Source: Psychroflexus maritimus (lineage in GTDB: Bacteria > Bacteroidota > Bacteroidia > Flavobacteriales > Flavobacteriaceae). From it: DNA of 64,000 bases. The position numbers and the translations under genes are program-made. Shown in pieces: positions 54,485 through 64,000 of the stretch (its first letter is position 1; each line of letters begins with the position of its first letter). Location: NCBI RefSeq assembly GCF_011089875.1, contig NZ_JAANAS010000061.1, positions 62,001 to 126,000 on the forward strand, in the 5' to 3' direction. Below the pieces are notes generated by a model. It did no database searches. It was not told the origin of the DNA and was given only the letters and a program-made list of their open reading frames with translations.

Positions 54485-54516
54485 AAGTGCGGTAAACTTA
54501 CTGCACTTCTTTTTTA
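54485..54516 (+). terminator. terminator-like hairpin between rpsJ and rplC
   Basis: AAGTGC (54485-54490) pairs with GCACTT (54503-54508), with inner GTAA/TTAC pairs, followed by CTTTTTT. It is a good intrinsic terminator or attenuator in the middle of the ribosomal superoperon. Only 28 bp then remain before the rplC start. Confidence 0.8.
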
Positions 54517-54544
54517 ATGTTTAAATAAATTAATAACAATAAAT

Positions 54545-55159
54545 ATGTCTGGGTTAATAGGAAAGAAAATTGGCATGACCAGCATCTTTGATGAAAATGG
54601 AAAGAACATTCCATGTACAGTAATTGAAGCTGGCCCATGTGTAGTTACCCAAGTCAGAACCGCTGAGGTTGACGGGTACAAAGCCCTTCAACTTGGTTTC
54701 GATGACAAATCAGACAAGAATGCTAGTTTAGCTGCTCAAGGGCACTTTAAGAAAGCTGGTACTTCAGTCAAAAGAAAAGTCGTAGAATTCCAAGGATTTG
54801 AAGGAGAACACAAATTAGGTGAACACATCACTGTAGATTTGTTTAAAGAAGGAGAATTTGTTGATGTAGCAGGAACCTCTAAAGGGAAAGGATTTCAAGG
54901 GGTTGTTAAACGCCATGGATTTGCAGGTTCAGAGAGAACCCACGGTCAACAAAGTATGTTAAGAGCACCTGGTTCTGTAGGTGCAGCTTCTGATCCATCA
55001 AGAGTATTCAAAGGGATGCGAATGGCTGGTCAGACTGGAAATTCAAAAGTGAAAGTTCAAAATCTTAGAGTGTTAAAAGTTGTTCCTGAGAAAAATCTTT
55101 TAGTTGTAAAAGGTTGTGTACCAGGGCATACTAACGCTTATGTAACTATTGAGAAGTAA
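54545..55159 (+). CDS. rplC: 50S ribosomal protein L3
   Basis: This 204-residue early-assembly protein lies near the peptidyl-transferase centre. The start [20 protein letters not shown] and the core [20 protein letters not shown] are typical; the Gln in the HGQQ region is the site often methylated in other bacteria. Its stop codon overlaps the rplD ATG by one base (TAATG). The 89-bp gap upstream holds the terminator-like hairpin and no clear TAnnTTTG promoter. Confidence 0.98.
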   Translation: MSGLIGKKIGMTSIFDENGKNIPCTVIEAGPCVVTQVRTAEVDGYKALQLGFDDKSDKNASLAAQGHFKKAGTSVKRKVVEFQGFEGEHKLGEHITVDLFKEGEFVDVAGTSKGKGFQGVVKRHGFAGSERTHGQQSMLRAPGSVGAASDPSRVFKGMRMAGQTGNSKVKVQNLRVLKVVPEKNLLVVKGCVPGHTNAYVTIEK

Positions 55160-55788
55160 TGAAGTTAGCAGTTTTAGATATAAACGGAAAAGAAACAGGG
55201 AAGGAAGTTACACTTTCTGATGCTGTTTTTGGTATTGAACCTAATGAGCATGCAATTTACTTAGATGTGAAGCAACACCTTGCCAATAAAAGACAAGGGA
55301 CGCATAAAGCTAAGGAGCGTGCCGAAATTAAGGGATCAACTAGAAAAATCAAAAAACAAAAAGGAACAGGTACTGCCCGTGCAGGTAGTATTAAGTCTCC
55401 AGTTTTTAGAGGAGGTGGTAGAATTTTTGGCCCAAGACCAAGAGATTATCATTTCAAATTGAACAAAAAGCTGAAACGCTTAGCGCGTAAATCAGCTTTA
55501 GCACAAAAAGCAAAAGCGAATCAAATTATCATTCTTGATAACCTAACCATTGAGCAACCAAAAACTAAAGAGTTTAAGCAAGTGCTTAGCAATTTGGGAG
55601 TTGCCGACAAAAAATCTGTTTTTGTGTTGGATGTGTCAAATAAAAATGTATATTTGTCTTCGCGAAATTTAGAAGAGTCTAGAGTTGTAACTGCTTCAGG
55701 ATTAAACACTTATAACATTTTAAACAATGGAGTTCTTGTGTTGTCTGAAGCTGCTTTGACGTCTTTAGAGAGTAACTTAACAAAATAA
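55159..55788 (+). CDS. rplD: 50S ribosomal protein L4
   Basis: This 209-residue protein lines the exit tunnel and in E. coli represses the S10 operon. The tunnel loop contains KGSTRKIKKQKGTGTARAGS and the conserved PVFRGGGRIFGPRPRDY. It follows rplC with a one-base overlap and precedes rplW by 9 bp. Macrolide-relevant loop residues look unremarkable. Confidence 0.98.
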   Translation: MKLAVLDINGKETGKEVTLSDAVFGIEPNEHAIYLDVKQHLANKRQGTHKAKERAEIKGSTRKIKKQKGTGTARAGSIKSPVFRGGGRIFGPRPRDYHFKLNKKLKRLARKSALAQKAKANQIIILDNLTIEQPKTKEFKQVLSNLGVADKKSVFVLDVSNKNVYLSSRNLEESRVVTASGLNTYNILNNGVLVLSEAALTSLESNLTK

Positions 55789-55797
55789 GCTAGTATA

Positions 55798-56088
55798 ATG
55801 AGTATTTTATTGAAACCTATAATTACAGAGAAGGCTACTCAAGATAGTGAGTTGAAGAACACATTTTGGTTTGAGGTGCAGCCTTCAGCGAACAAGGTTC
55901 AGATTAAAAATGCCATAGAGCAAGCTTATGGTGTTAATGTTGAAAGTGTTCGCACAATGAATGTGTATCCGAAGGTGAAGAGCCGTTTTACAAAAACAGG
56001 AGTGGTAGTTGGTAGAAAGAAATTTACCAAAAAAGCAATTGTTACTGTAACGGATGGAGAAACAATAGATTTATATAGTAATCTTTAA
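55798..56088 (+). CDS. rplW: 50S ribosomal protein L23
   Basis: This 96-residue protein at the exit-tunnel rim is the docking site for trigger factor and the signal recognition particle. SILLKPIITEKATQ and YGVNVESVRTMNVYPKVKSR are family blocks. It sits in the standard order rplC-rplD-rplW-rplB. Confidence 0.97.
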   Translation: MSILLKPIITEKATQDSELKNTFWFEVQPSANKVQIKNAIEQAYGVNVESVRTMNVYPKVKSRFTKTGVVVGRKKFTKKAIVTVTDGETIDLYSNL

Positions 56089-56097
56089 CAAAAAACA

Positions 56098-56925
56098 ATG
56101 TCGGTAAGAAAATTAAAACCTATTACCCCAGGTCAGCGTTTTAGAGTTGTTAATGGTTTCGACGCCATTACAACTGATAAGCCGGAGAAGTCATTACTTG
56201 CTCCGAAAAAACGATCCGGTGGTAGAAACAATCAAGGTAGGATGACTATGCGCTATATTGGTGGTGGTCATAAAAAAAGGTATCGTGTTGTTGACTTTAA
56301 GCGTGACATCTTTGATGTTCCTGCAGAAGTAAAGTCAATTGAATACGACCCTAACAGAACTGCCTTTATTGCGTTATTACAGTATGAAAATGGAGAGAAG
56401 CGATATATCATCGCTCCTAACGGTTTGAAGGTAGGTGAGAAGTTAGTTTCTTCAAGAAATGGTGCACCAATTGAGGTGGGTAACGCTATGCCTTTATCTA
56501 AAATTCCATTTGGAACGATTATCTCCTGTGTAGAGCTTAGGCCAGAACAAGGCGCCAATATGGCGCGTAGTGCGGGTACTTTTGCTCAGTTAATGGCTAA
56601 AGACGGGAAGTATGTAACGATTAAGTTGCCTTCTGGAGAAACTCGGTTGGTTTTAGCAGATTGTATGGCTATGGTTGGTGCTGTTTCAAACAGTGACCAC
56701 CAATTGCTTGTATCTGGTAAAGCGGGTAGAAGTAGATGGCTTGGTAGAAGACCTAGAACTAGAGCGGTAGTAATGAATCCAGTAGATCACCCAATGGGTG
56801 GTGGTGAAGGTAGAGCTTCCGGTGGTCATCCAAGATCAAGAAATGGAATTCCTGCTAAAGGCTTTAAGACAAGGTCTAAGAAGAAGTCGAGTAATAAGCA
56901 TATTGTAGAACGTAGAAAAAAATAA
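56098..56925 (+). CDS. rplB: 50S ribosomal protein L2
   Basis: This 275-residue protein is needed for subunit association and peptidyl transfer. The C-terminal [20 protein letters not shown] contains the conserved His and Gly region, and [19 protein letters not shown] is the N-terminal rRNA-binding block. It is followed by rpsS after 3 bp. Length is normal. Confidence 0.98.
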   Translation: MSVRKLKPITPGQRFRVVNGFDAITTDKPEKSLLAPKKRSGGRNNQGRMTMRYIGGGHKKRYRVVDFKRDIFDVPAEVKSIEYDPNRTAFIALLQYENGEKRYIIAPNGLKVGEKLVSSRNGAPIEVGNAMPLSKIPFGTIISCVELRPEQGANMARSAGTFAQLMAKDGKYVTIKLPSGETRLVLADCMAMVGAVSNSDHQLLVSGKAGRSRWLGRRPRTRAVVMNPVDHPMGGGEGRASGGHPRSRNGIPAKGFKTRSKKKSSNKHIVERRKK

Positions 56926-56928
56926 GAT

Positions 56929-57207
56929 ATGGCACGTTCATTAAAAAAGGGACCTTTCGTACATTATAAATTAGAGAGAAAAGTTGCTCAAAGCGTTGAT
57001 TCTGGCAAAAAGTCGGTTATCAAAACTTGGTCAAGAGCTTCAATGATTACTCCAGATTTTGTAGGTCAAACGATTGGTGTACACAACGGAAAACAATTTG
57101 TACCAGTTTTTGTAACAGAAAACATGGTAGGACATAAATTAGGTGAATTTTCTCCTACAAGAACTTTTAGAGGGCATACAGGTCCTAAAAATAAAGGAAA
57201 AAAATAA
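56929..57207 (+). CDS. rpsS: 30S ribosomal protein S19
   Basis: This 92-residue protein of the 30S head pairs with S13 at the inter-subunit bridge. [15 protein letters not shown] and [16 protein letters not shown] are diagnostic. It sits between rplB and rplV, the standard order. Confidence 0.97.
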   Translation: MARSLKKGPFVHYKLERKVAQSVDSGKKSVIKTWSRASMITPDFVGQTIGVHNGKQFVPVFVTENMVGHKLGEFSPTRTFRGHTGPKNKGKK

Positions 57208-57214
57208 CTAAGCG

Positions 57215-57622
57215 ATGGGAGTACGTAAAAGAAACAAAGCTGAAGAGCTTAAAGAGGCAAAAATGAGTGTAGCGTTTGCTAAACTTAATAATTGTCCCAC
57301 TTCTCCAAGAAAGATGCGTTTAGTTGCTGATCTTGTAAGAGGGAAAGATATTGAGCAAGCCTTGCAAATCTTAAGATTTACAACAAAAGAGGCGGCTAGA
57401 AGACTAGAAAAGTTATTGTTATCGGCTATTGCTAATTGGCAAAATAAAAATCCAGAAGCTTCAATTGAAGATGCTTCTTTGTTTATTGCTGAAATTAAAG
57501 TAGATAGTGCAAGTGCGCTTAAGCGTTTGCGTCCTGCCCCACAAGGTAGAGCGCATCGTATTAGAAAGCGTTCTAATCACGTGACTATAACATTAGGAGA
57601 AAGAAATAACACAGAAAGCTAA
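57215..57622 (+). CDS. rplV: 50S ribosomal protein L22
   Basis: This 135-residue exit-tunnel protein has an N-terminal extension ([17 protein letters not shown]) typical of Bacteroidota, so the first ATG at 57215 is preferred over the Met at residue 17. [18 protein letters not shown] is the rRNA-binding start of the core, and [20 protein letters not shown] is the tunnel hairpin end. Confidence 0.96.
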   Translation: MGVRKRNKAEELKEAKMSVAFAKLNNCPTSPRKMRLVADLVRGKDIEQALQILRFTTKEAARRLEKLLLSAIANWQNKNPEASIEDASLFIAEIKVDSASALKRLRPAPQGRAHRIRKRSNHVTITLGERNNTES

Positions 57623-57630
57623 GATAAACG

Positions 57631-58344
57631 ATGGGACAAAAAACAAATCCAATAGGTATTAGATTGGGAATCATCAAAGGTTGGGAATCTAACTGGTATG
57701 GTGGAAGAGACTATGGAAACAATCTAGCTGAGGACGACAAAATACGTAAGTATATATTTGCACGTTTATCAAAAGCTAGTGTTTCAAGAGTAATTATTGA
57801 GCGTACTTTAAAGCTTGTAACCGTTACTATCACTACTGCTAGACCTGGTATCATCATCGGGAAAGGTGGGCAAGAGGTAGACAAGCTTAAGGAGGAGCTT
57901 AAGAATATTACAAATAAGGAGGTTCAGGTAAACATCCACGAGATTAAACGTCCTGAACTAGACGCTCACCTTGTTGCTACAAGTATTGCAAGGCAAGTTG
58001 AAAACAGAATTTCCTATAGACGTGCCATTAAAATGGCTATTGCTGCAACTATGCGAATGAATGCAGAAGGAATTAAAATTCAAATTTCTGGTCGTTTAAA
58101 TGGTGCAGAAATGGCACGTTCAGAATCTTATAAAGAAGGAAGAATTCCGTTGTCAACTTTCAGAGCAGATATTGATTATGCTTTAGTTGAAGCTCATACT
58201 ACCTATGGTAGATTGGGAATTAAAGTGTGGATCATGAAAGGTGAAGTTTACGGAAAAAGAGAGCTCTCTCCTCTCGTAGGTCTTTCCAAAGGAGAAAGAA
58301 AAGGTAGTAAAGGAAGACGTCCCAACAAACGTCGTAAAAAGTAA
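57631..58344 (+). CDS. rpsC: 30S ribosomal protein S3
   Basis: This 237-residue protein at the mRNA entry site helps unwind mRNA. The type II KH domain includes [20 protein letters not shown]. The C-terminal domain has [20 protein letters not shown] and a basic tail ([14 protein letters not shown]). It is placed between rplV and rplP as usual. Confidence 0.98.
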   Translation: MGQKTNPIGIRLGIIKGWESNWYGGRDYGNNLAEDDKIRKYIFARLSKASVSRVIIERTLKLVTVTITTARPGIIIGKGGQEVDKLKEELKNITNKEVQVNIHEIKRPELDAHLVATSIARQVENRISYRRAIKMAIAATMRMNAEGIKIQISGRLNGAEMARSESYKEGRIPLSTFRADIDYALVEAHTTYGRLGIKVWIMKGEVYGKRELSPLVGLSKGERKGSKGRRPNKRRKK

Positions 58345-58359
58345 TTTAAATCGTAAGAA

Positions 58360-58779
58360 ATGTTACAACCTAAAAGAACGAAGCATCGTAAACAGCAGAA
58401 AGGCAGAATGAAAGGGAACTCGCAAAGAGGTCACCGTTTATCTAACGGAACTTTCGGACTTAAATCTTTAGATTCCTCATTTGTGAATTCTAGACAGATA
58501 GAGGCTGCCCGTATTGCTGCAACACGTTACATGAAGAGAGAAGGGTCGTTATGGATTAAAATCTTTCCCGATAAGCCTATTACAAAGAAACCTTTAGAGG
58601 TGCGTATGGGTAAAGGAAAAGGTGCCATAGACCACTACGCTGCAGTAGTTAAGTCAGGAAGAATTATGTTTGAAATTGGAGGCGTTCCTTTGAGCGTTGC
58701 TAAAGAAGCATTAAGACTTGCGGCTCAAAAATTGCCAGTGAGAACTAAATTCGTAGTAGCTAGAGATTATCAAGAATAA
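58360..58779 (+). CDS. rplP: 50S ribosomal protein L16
   Basis: This 139-residue protein contacts the A-site t[22 protein letters not shown] and [20 protein letters not shown] are the family signatures. The [10 protein letters not shown] loop lies near the elbow of A-site tRNA. It is followed by rpmC after 5 bp. Confidence 0.98.
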   Translation: MLQPKRTKHRKQQKGRMKGNSQRGHRLSNGTFGLKSLDSSFVNSRQIEAARIAATRYMKREGSLWIKIFPDKPITKKPLEVRMGKGKGAIDHYAAVVKSGRIMFEIGGVPLSVAKEALRLAAQKLPVRTKFVVARDYQE

Positions 58780-58784
58780 AAATT

Positions 58785-58976
58785 ATGAAACAGTCAGAGA
58801 TTAAAGAATTATCTGTAGCAGATTTACGCGAAGAACTTGATAAGACTCGTCAAGAGTTATCAAATCTTAAGATGACTCATGCTATTAGTCCTCTTGAAAA
58901 CCCAATGCAAATTAGAGTTGCAAGGAAGGCTATAGCAAGATTAGCTACAGAAATCACTAAAAGAGAATTAGATTAA
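58785..58976 (+). CDS. rpmC: 50S ribosomal protein L29
   Basis: This 63-residue helical-hairpin protein lies near the exit tunnel. [20 protein letters not shown] and the [16 protein letters not shown] block identify it. It sits between rplP and rpsQ. Confidence 0.96.
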   Translation: MKQSEIKELSVADLREELDKTRQELSNLKMTHAISPLENPMQIRVARKAIARLATEITKRELD

Positions 58977-58987
58977 TTCTGCTTACA

Positions 58988-59245
58988 ATGGAAAAAAGAA
59001 ATTTAAGAAAAGAGCGTGTCGGCGTTGTGACTAGCAATAAAATGCAAAAGTCAATAGTTGTTTCAGAAACAAAAAAGATGAAGCACCCTAAGTATGGTAA
59101 GTTCGTAATGAAGACCAAAAAGTATGTTGCTCATGATGAAAACAACGACTGTAACGAAGGAGACACTGTAAGAATTATGGAAACTAGACCACTTAGCAAG
59201 AACAAATGCTGGAGGTTGGTTGATGTAATAGAAAGAGCTAAATAA
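58988..59245 (+). CDS. rpsQ: 30S ribosomal protein S17
   Basis: This 85-residue OB-fold primary 16S binder starts [20 protein letters not shown] and ends with the MRI-type [19 protein letters not shown] block. Length and motifs are normal. rplN follows after 2 bp. Confidence 0.97.
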   Translation: MEKRNLRKERVGVVTSNKMQKSIVVSETKKMKHPKYGKFVMKTKKYVAHDENNDCNEGDTVRIMETRPLSKNKCWRLVDVIERAK

Positions 59246-59247
59246 TT

Positions 59248-59616
59248 ATGGTACAACAAGAATCAAGATTAAGAGTAGCCGATAATACCGGAGCCAAGCA
59301 AGTACTTGTTATACGTGTTTTGGGCGGTACTAAGAAGCGTTATGCTTCAGTTGGCGATAAAGTTGTGGTAAGTGTTAAAGAAGCTACCCCTAATGGAAAC
59401 ATTAAGAAAGGAGCTGTATCTACTGCCGTAGTTGTGAGAACAAACAAAGAAGTAAGAAGGCCTGATGGCTCTTACATTCGCTTTGATGATAACGCATGTG
59501 TGCTTTTAACGGGTACTGGAGAAATGCGTGGAACTCGTGTTTTTGGTCCTGTGGCTAAAGAATTACGCGATAATCAATTCATGAAAATTGTTTCACTTGC
59601 ACCTGAGGTGCTTTAA
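59248..59616 (+). CDS. rplN: 50S ribosomal protein L14
   Basis: This 122-residue protein is part of the inter-subunit bridge and the binding site of the silencing factor Rsf[21 protein letters not shown] and [17 protein letters not shown] are signatures. rplX starts 10 bp downstream at ATG 59627. Confidence 0.98.
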   Translation: MVQQESRLRVADNTGAKQVLVIRVLGGTKKRYASVGDKVVVSVKEATPNGNIKKGAVSTAVVVRTNKEVRRPDGSYIRFDDNACVLLTGTGEMRGTRVFGPVAKELRDNQFMKIVSLAPEVL

Positions 59617-59626
59617 ATTTATAACG

Positions 59627-59938
59627 ATGAGTAAAATTAAACTTAAAGTAGGAGATCAGGTAAGAGTACTTGCTGGTGAAAGCAAAGGCAAAGAGGGAAG
59701 AATTTTGAAAATTTCAAAAGATAAAACTCGAGCTATTGTTGAAGGTGCAAATCTTGTTAAGAAACACCAAAAGCCAAGCGCTACAAACCCACAAGGAGGA
59801 ATCAAAGAAATGGAAGCTACTTTGCATATTTCTAATCTTTCATTATTAACTAAAGACGGGAAAACTACACGTGTTGGTTATCAAATGCAGGAAGGAAAAA
59901 AAGTTAGAATATCCAAAAAAACGAATGAAGTAATTTAA
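59627..59938 (+). CDS. rplX: 50S ribosomal protein L24
   Basis: This 103-residue assembly initiator starts at ATG 59627 ([20 protein letters not shown]). A longer frame reaching back into rplN (59588) encodes nothing family-like. The KOW motif [19 protein letters not shown] is intact, as is [19 protein letters not shown]. Confidence 0.96.
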   Translation: MSKIKLKVGDQVRVLAGESKGKEGRILKISKDKTRAIVEGANLVKKHQKPSATNPQGGIKEMEATLHISNLSLLTKDGKTTRVGYQMQEGKKVRISKKTNEVI

Positions 59939-59940
59939 TT

Positions 59941-60492
59941 ATGAGTTACGTACCTAGATTAAAAGAAGAATATTCAAATAAAGTACTTCCTGCATTAATG
60001 GAAGAATTTGGATATAAGAACACCATGCAAGCGCCAAGATTGAAAAAAATTGTGCTTAGCCGTGGTGTAGGTGAAGCTATTGCTGATAAAAAGTTGATTG
60101 ACCATGCGGTTAATGAATTAACGCAAATTACTGGTCAAAAGGCTATTGCTACTAAATCTAAAAAAGATGTGGCTAATTTCAAATTAAGGAAAGGAATGCC
60201 TATTGGAGCTATGGTAACATTACGCGGCGATAGAATGTATGAATTTTTAGATCGATTAATTACTTCTGCGCTTCCACGTGTTAGAGATTTTAACGGTATT
60301 AAAGCGAATGGCTTTGATGGTCGTGGAAATTATAACCTTGGAGTAACAGAACAAATTATTTTTCCAGAAATTGATATTGATAAAGTGAACCGTATTTCAG
60401 GAATGGATATTACTTTTGTAACCAATGCTGAAACAGATAAAGAAGCAAAGTCTTTATTAACTGAATTAGGATTACCCTTTAAAAAGAATTAA
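59941..60492 (+). CDS. rplE: 50S ribosomal protein L5
   Basis: This 183-residue protein binds 5S rRNA and contacts P-site t[38 protein letters not shown] and [20 protein letters not shown] are family signatures. The order rplX-rplE-rpsN-rpsH is standard. Confidence 0.98.
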   Translation: MSYVPRLKEEYSNKVLPALMEEFGYKNTMQAPRLKKIVLSRGVGEAIADKKLIDHAVNELTQITGQKAIATKSKKDVANFKLRKGMPIGAMVTLRGDRMYEFLDRLITSALPRVRDFNGIKANGFDGRGNYNLGVTEQIIFPEIDIDKVNRISGMDITFVTNAETDKEAKSLLTELGLPFKKN

Positions 60493-60494
60493 TT

Positions 60495-60764
60495 ATGGCA
60501 AAGGAATCAATGAAAGCACGTGAAGTAAAACGTGAAAAAACAGTAGATAAATACGCTGAAAAGCGCAAAGCTTTAAAAGAAGCTGGCGACTATGAGGCTC
60601 TTCAAAAATTGCCTAAAAACGCGTCTCCAGTAAGAATGCACAACAGATGTAAGCTTACAGGAAGACCTAAAGGGTATATGAGACAATTTGGAATTTCTCG
60701 CGTTATGTTTAGAGAAATGGCGAATAAGGGGCTTATTCCAGGAGTTAAAAAGGCAAGTTGGTAA
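60495..60764 (+). CDS. rpsN: 30S ribosomal protein S14
   Basis: This 89-residue protein is the long, zinc-free C- type: the zinc CxxC pairs are absent, and [20 protein letters not shown] is the conserved block. The length and the lack of the zinc pairs match the Bacteroidota form. It is followed by rpsH. Confidence 0.97.
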   Translation: MAKESMKAREVKREKTVDKYAEKRKALKEAGDYEALQKLPKNASPVRMHNRCKLTGRPKGYMRQFGISRVMFREMANKGLIPGVKKASW

Positions 60765-60782
60765 TTTTTAAAAAAAGGAATA

Positions 60783-61181
60783 ATGAATATTGATCCTGTA
60801 TCAGATTATTTAACAAGAGTTAGAAATGCCGTAGCGGCTTCTCACAGAGTGGTTGAAATACCAGCTTCTAACTTGAAAAAAGAATTAACTAAGATATTAT
60901 TCGATCAAGGATATATCTTGAGTTATAAGTTTATTGATGACAATAAACAAGGAACTATTAAAATTGCACTGAAATACGATAAATTGGAAAATGATCCAGT
61001 AATTAAAAAATTACAGCGTATTTCAAAACCAGGTTTACGAAAGTATGCTTCTGCTAAAGATTTACCAAGAATCTTAAATGGCCTTGGTATTGCTATTGTT
61101 TCAACTTCTAAAGGAGTGATGACCGATAAGCAGGCAAGAAGCGAAAACGTAGGTGGTGAAGTGCTTTGTTACGTATATTAA
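60783..61181 (+). CDS. rpsH: 30S ribosomal protein S8
   Basis: This 132-residue primary 16S binder starts [17 protein letters not shown] and ends with [19 protein letters not shown] and GGEVLCYVY. In E. coli it represses the spc operon by binding a site in the rplE region; no such site was established here. Confidence 0.98.
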   Translation: MNIDPVSDYLTRVRNAVAASHRVVEIPASNLKKELTKILFDQGYILSYKFIDDNKQGTIKIALKYDKLENDPVIKKLQRISKPGLRKYASAKDLPRILNGLGIAIVSTSKGVMTDKQARSENVGGEVLCYVY

Positions 61182-61202
61182 TTATTTTAAGACTAGTATA
61201 AA

Positions 61203-61745
61203 ATGTCAAGAATAGGAAATAGTCCAGTAAGCATTCCCGAAGGAGTAACTGTATCTGTGAAAGACAACACAATTACGGTGAAGGGTAAATTAGGGGAGCT
61301 TACTCAAGAATTTAGCGATATTGAAATTCGCGTAGAAGAGAACGAAGTAATCTTAGAACGATCTTCAGAAAAGAAAAACATAAAGTCTAAACACGGACTT
61401 TATAGATCCTTAATTAATAACATGGTTGAAGGTGTTGCTAACGGATTTACTAAAGAATTAGAATTAGTAGGTGTTGGTTATAGAGCTTCAAATCAAGGTC
61501 AAAAACTTGATTTAGCTATTGGATTCTCACACAATATAGTGATTGAGTTAGCACCAGAGGTTAAAGTAGAAACGGTATCAGAAAAAGGTAAAAATCCAAT
61601 TATAAAATTATCTTCTTTTGATAACCAGTTAGTATCACAAGTAGCTGCTAAAATTCGCTCATTTAGACGACCTGAACCTTACAAAGGTAAAGGAATCAAG
61701 TATGTAGGTGAATACATTAGAAGAAAAGCAGGTAAATCAGCTTAA
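61203..61745 (+). CDS. rplF: 50S ribosomal protein L6
   Basis: This 180-residue two-domain protein lies at the factor-binding base of the stalk. [20 protein letters not shown] starts it, and [20 protein letters not shown] is the rRNA-binding end. Length is normal. Confidence 0.98.
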   Translation: MSRIGNSPVSIPEGVTVSVKDNTITVKGKLGELTQEFSDIEIRVEENEVILERSSEKKNIKSKHGLYRSLINNMVEGVANGFTKELELVGVGYRASNQGQKLDLAIGFSHNIVIELAPEVKVETVSEKGKNPIIKLSSFDNQLVSQVAAKIRSFRRPEPYKGKGIKYVGEYIRRKAGKSA

Positions 61746-61756
61746 TAATTAAGACT

Positions 61757-62113
61757 ATGGCATTTTCTAAACAAAAGAGAAGATTAAAAATTAGAAAGCG
61801 TATCAGAAGAACAATCTCTGGTACTGCGGAAAGACCTAGACTTTCTATTTATAGAAGTAATAAGGCAATATATGCACAAATCGTAAATGATGTGGATGGA
61901 GTAACTTTAACGTCAACTTCTAGCTTTCATTTAGGAAAAGAGGCAGAAGGTAAAACCAAAGTAGAGCAATCTATCTTAGTTGGTAAATCTATTGCAGAGA
62001 AAGCATTGAAACTTGGTGTTGAACATGTTTGTTTTGACCGAGGCGGATACCTTTATCACGGAAGAGTTAAATCATTAGCAGAAGGAGCTCGTGAGGGCGG
62101 ACTAAAATTTTAA
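61757..62113 (+). CDS. rplR: 50S ribosomal protein L18
   Basis: This 118-residue protein binds 5S rRNA together with L5. [20 protein letters not shown] and [20 protein letters not shown] are the N- and C-terminal signatures. Confidence 0.97.
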   Translation: MAFSKQKRRLKIRKRIRRTISGTAERPRLSIYRSNKAIYAQIVNDVDGVTLTSTSSFHLGKEAEGKTKVEQSILVGKSIAEKALKLGVEHVCFDRGGYLYHGRVKSLAEGAREGGLKF

Positions 62114-62119
62114 GAAGTT

Positions 62120-62644
62120 ATGTATCAGAATTATAAAAACGTAGAAATTGTTAAACCTGGTGGATTAGATCTTAAAGATCGTTTAGTAGGTGTTCAGCGT
62201 GTTACTAAAGTAACAAAAGGTGGTAGAGCTTTTGGTTTTTCTGCTATTGTTGTTGTTGGTGATGAAAATGGAGTTGTAGGCCATGGTTTAGGAAAATCTA
62301 AAGAAGTTGCTGATGCAATTTCTAAAGCCGTGGAAGACGCTAAGAAAAACTTGGTTAGAATACCGCTTCATAAAGGTACTTTACCGCATGAGCAAAAAGG
62401 AAAATATGGTGGAGCTAGAGTTTTGTTGATTCCTGCATCTCCTGGTACTGGAGTGATAGCTGGTGGTCCTGCACGTGTAGTTTTAGAATCGGTTGGAGTA
62501 CATGATGTACTTTCCAAAAACCAAGGTTCTAACAACCCGCATAATGTTGTAAAAGCAACTTTTGATGCTCTTTTACAATTAAGAAGTGCTGAAACCGTTG
62601 CTAAGCAAAGAGGAATTACTTTAGATAAACTTTTTAACGGATAA
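62120..62644 (+). CDS. rpsE: 30S ribosomal protein S5
   Basis: This 174-residue protein takes part in decoding fidelity. The dsRNA-binding-like N-terminal half has [19 protein letters not shown] and the C-terminal half has [19 protein letters not shown]. The residues around VTKVTKGGR, where spectinomycin resistance mutations usually arise, look ordinary. Confidence 0.97.
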   Translation: MYQNYKNVEIVKPGGLDLKDRLVGVQRVTKVTKGGRAFGFSAIVVVGDENGVVGHGLGKSKEVADAISKAVEDAKKNLVRIPLHKGTLPHEQKGKYGGARVLLIPASPGTGVIAGGPARVVLESVGVHDVLSKNQGSNNPHNVVKATFDALLQLRSAETVAKQRGITLDKLFNG

Positions 62645-62655
62645 AATATTAGGTA

Positions 62656-62838
62656 ATGGCAAAAATTAAAGTTACTAAAGTCAAAAGTGCAATCAAAAAG
62701 CCTAAGCGTCAGAAGCTTACTTTAGAGGCACTAGGACTAAGCAAAATAGGTCAATCTGTTGAACATACAGATACACCTAATATTGTAGGAATGATAAACA
62801 AGGTTAAACACTTAGTTTCTGTTGAAGAAATAAAATAA
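62656..62838 (+). CDS. rpmD: 50S ribosomal protein L30
   Basis: This 60-residue protein starts [20 protein letters not shown] and has [20 protein letters not shown], the family core. L30 is absent from some bacteria, so its presence here is informative. It sits between rpsE and rplO. Confidence 0.95.
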   Translation: MAKIKVTKVKSAIKKPKRQKLTLEALGLSKIGQSVEHTDTPNIVGMINKVKHLVSVEEIK

Positions 62839-62844
62839 TAACTT

Positions 62845-63297
62845 ATGGAATTACACAATTTAAAACCAGCTAAAGGTTCTTCCAAAACTAAAAGTAAACG
62901 TTTAGGTAGAGGAGAGGCCACAGGTACTGGTGGTACATCAGGAAGAGGTCATAAAGGGGCTAAGTCTCGTTCAGGATATTCAAGAAAAATTGGATTTGAA
63001 GGAGGGCAGATGCCTTTACAAAGACGTGTTCCTAAGTTTGGATTTACTAATCCTAATCGCGTAGCATACAAAGGAGTTAATTTGGATGTCTTACAAGATT
63101 TAGTTGATCAGGGAAAAATTACAGACGAAGTGAGCTACACTACTTTAGTTGACCTTAATGTAGTTAAGAAAAACGACTTGGTAAAAATCTTAGGAAGAGG
63201 TGAACTAAAAGCAAAGCTTAAAGTTACCGCACACAAATTTACAAAAAGTGCTCAAGATTCAATTACTGGAGCTGGAGGAGAAGTAATAACACTATAA
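62845..63297 (+). CDS. rplO: 50S ribosomal protein L15
   Basis: This 150-residue late-assembly protein has the glycine-rich start [20 protein letters not shown] followed by [20 protein letters not shown]. The C-terminal half has [20 protein letters not shown]. It precedes secY by 10 bp. Confidence 0.98.
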   Translation: MELHNLKPAKGSSKTKSKRLGRGEATGTGGTSGRGHKGAKSRSGYSRKIGFEGGQMPLQRRVPKFGFTNPNRVAYKGVNLDVLQDLVDQGKITDEVSYTTLVDLNVVKKNDLVKILGRGELKAKLKVTAHKFTKSAQDSITGAGGEVITL

Positions 63298-63307
63298 ACC
63301 GTCTTTT

Positions 63308-64000
63308 ATGAAGATTTTTGAGACCTTAAAAAATATCTGGAAAATTGAAGAGTTAAAAAACAGAATCTTATTAACACTAGGTTTGTTACTTGTTTATCGT
63401 TTCGGTGCTCAAGTAGTTCTTCCAGGTATTGATTCTGCAGAGCTTGCAAATCTTTCTAGTCAAACAGATGGTGGTTTACTAGGTTTACTAAACGCATTTA
63501 CCGGCGGGGCATTTTCTAATGCCTCGGTTTTTGCGCTTGGAATAATGCCCTATATATCTGCATCAATTGTTGTTCAATTAATGACAATTGCAATTCCTTA
63601 TTTGCAGAAACTTCAAAAAGAAGGAGAGAGTGGAAGAAAAAAAATTACACAGATTACTCGATGGTTAACTATTGGTATCACCTTGGTTCAAGGTCCTGGT
63701 TATATCTATAATTTGTACAATATCCTTCCTTCTTCTGCATTTATGATTGATAGTTCGTTCACCTTTGTCGCTTCCTCAGTTATTATTTTAGCTACGGGTT
63801 GTATTTTTGCTATGTGGCTAGGTGAAAAAATCACCGATAAAGGAATAGGTAACGGTATATCATTACTTATTATGGTTGGTATTATTGCCACTTTGCCTCA
63901 AGCATTCTTACAAGAATTTGATTCTAGATTGACAGAATCTAATGGAGGTCTTATTTTAATCCTTATCGAGCTCGCTATTTGGTTCCTTATTATCCTTGCA
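63308..64000 (+). CDS. secY: protein translocase subunit SecY (3' end outside window)
   Basis: The frame is open from ATG 63308 to the window edge, giving 231 residues of the inner-membrane channel. It begins MKIFETLKNIWKIEELKNR. The first transmembrane segment is ILLTLGLLLVYRFGAQVVLPG, then the GIMPYISASIVVQLM plug and lateral gate region, LQKEGESGRKKITQITRW, and GEKITDKGIGNGISLLIMVG. These are typical of SecY. It is the last gene of the spc group seen here. Confidence 0.97.
   Translation, partial: MKIFETLKNIWKIEELKNRILLTLGLLLVYRFGAQVVLPGIDSAELANLSSQTDGGLLGLLNAFTGGAFSNASVFALGIMPYISASIVVQLMTIAIPYLQKLQKEGESGRKKITQITRWLTIGITLVQGPGYIYNLYNILPSSAFMIDSSFTFVASSVIILATGCIFAMWLGEKITDKGIGNGISLLIMVGIIATLPQAFLQEFDSRLTESNGGLILILIELAIWFLIILA

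Noticed and set aside
1-64000. tRNA, rRNA or insertion sequence genes
   Set aside because: No cloverleaf, rRNA signature or transposase frame was found by eye on either strand.

Overview
The window looks like a chromosomal segment of a member of the Bacteroidota, most likely a marine-type Flavobacteriaceae. Supporting signs are the low GC content, many promoters with the Bacteroidota -7 box TAnnTTTG, A-rich leaders with little Shine-Dalgarno signal, a SusC/SusD pair, a PorD-like (DUF4835) protein, many short lipoproteins of the SCSSDDD type, and the gene order der / parA-parB-DUF5683-dapB-lepB-wbqC. The genus cannot be fixed from the sequence alone. I see no tRNA, rRNA, CRISPR array or transposase gene.

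Left end (1-8.6 kb): an accessory region. It holds a type IV AbiEi/AbiEii toxin-antitoxin pair (the antitoxin enters from outside the window) and a STAND/DUF234-type ATPase carrying a winged helix and a PD-(D/E)XK-like C-terminus. An operator-like set of palindromes precedes the ATPase, and two 41-bp direct repeats flank it. A Wza-like multi-SLBB export protein and a Wzz-like chain-length protein follow. The 762-bp gap after them holds two repeat families that recur elsewhere in the window.

Core block 1 (8.6-31.7 kb): GTPases Der and Era, chromosome partition (ParA, ParB), lysine/peptidoglycan precursor synthesis (DapB, DapA), signal peptidase I, a CPA2 antiporter, a large AsmA-like protein, BamD, RNA polymerase omega, CoaBC, PorD, dihydrofolate reductase, an OsmC-like protein, the muramidase-family NamZ and a LolC/E-type permease. 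Several of these concern the cell envelope.

Middle (31.8-51 kb): a TPR histidine kinase and NarL-type regulator, a GhrA-like dehydrogenase, aconitase, a rhomboid protease, RlmB, and a four-gene SusC/SusD outer-membrane uptake operon without a linked enzyme. After these come an Omp85/POTRA protein and two paralogous secreted proteins, one of which is frameshifted in a TA repeat.

Right end (51.1-64 kb): the str-S10-spc ribosomal superoperon, rpsL-rpsG-fusA-rpsJ, then a strong intrinsic-terminator-like hairpin, then rplC through rplO and the beginning of secY, which runs off the window.

The least explained items are a duplicated 91-bp element containing a 27-codon reading frame (one copy directly abutting the osmC-like start), the operator array before the DUF234 ATPase, the two-module dispersed repeat family, and the TA-tract frameshift. 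None of these proves a new system, but each is testable.
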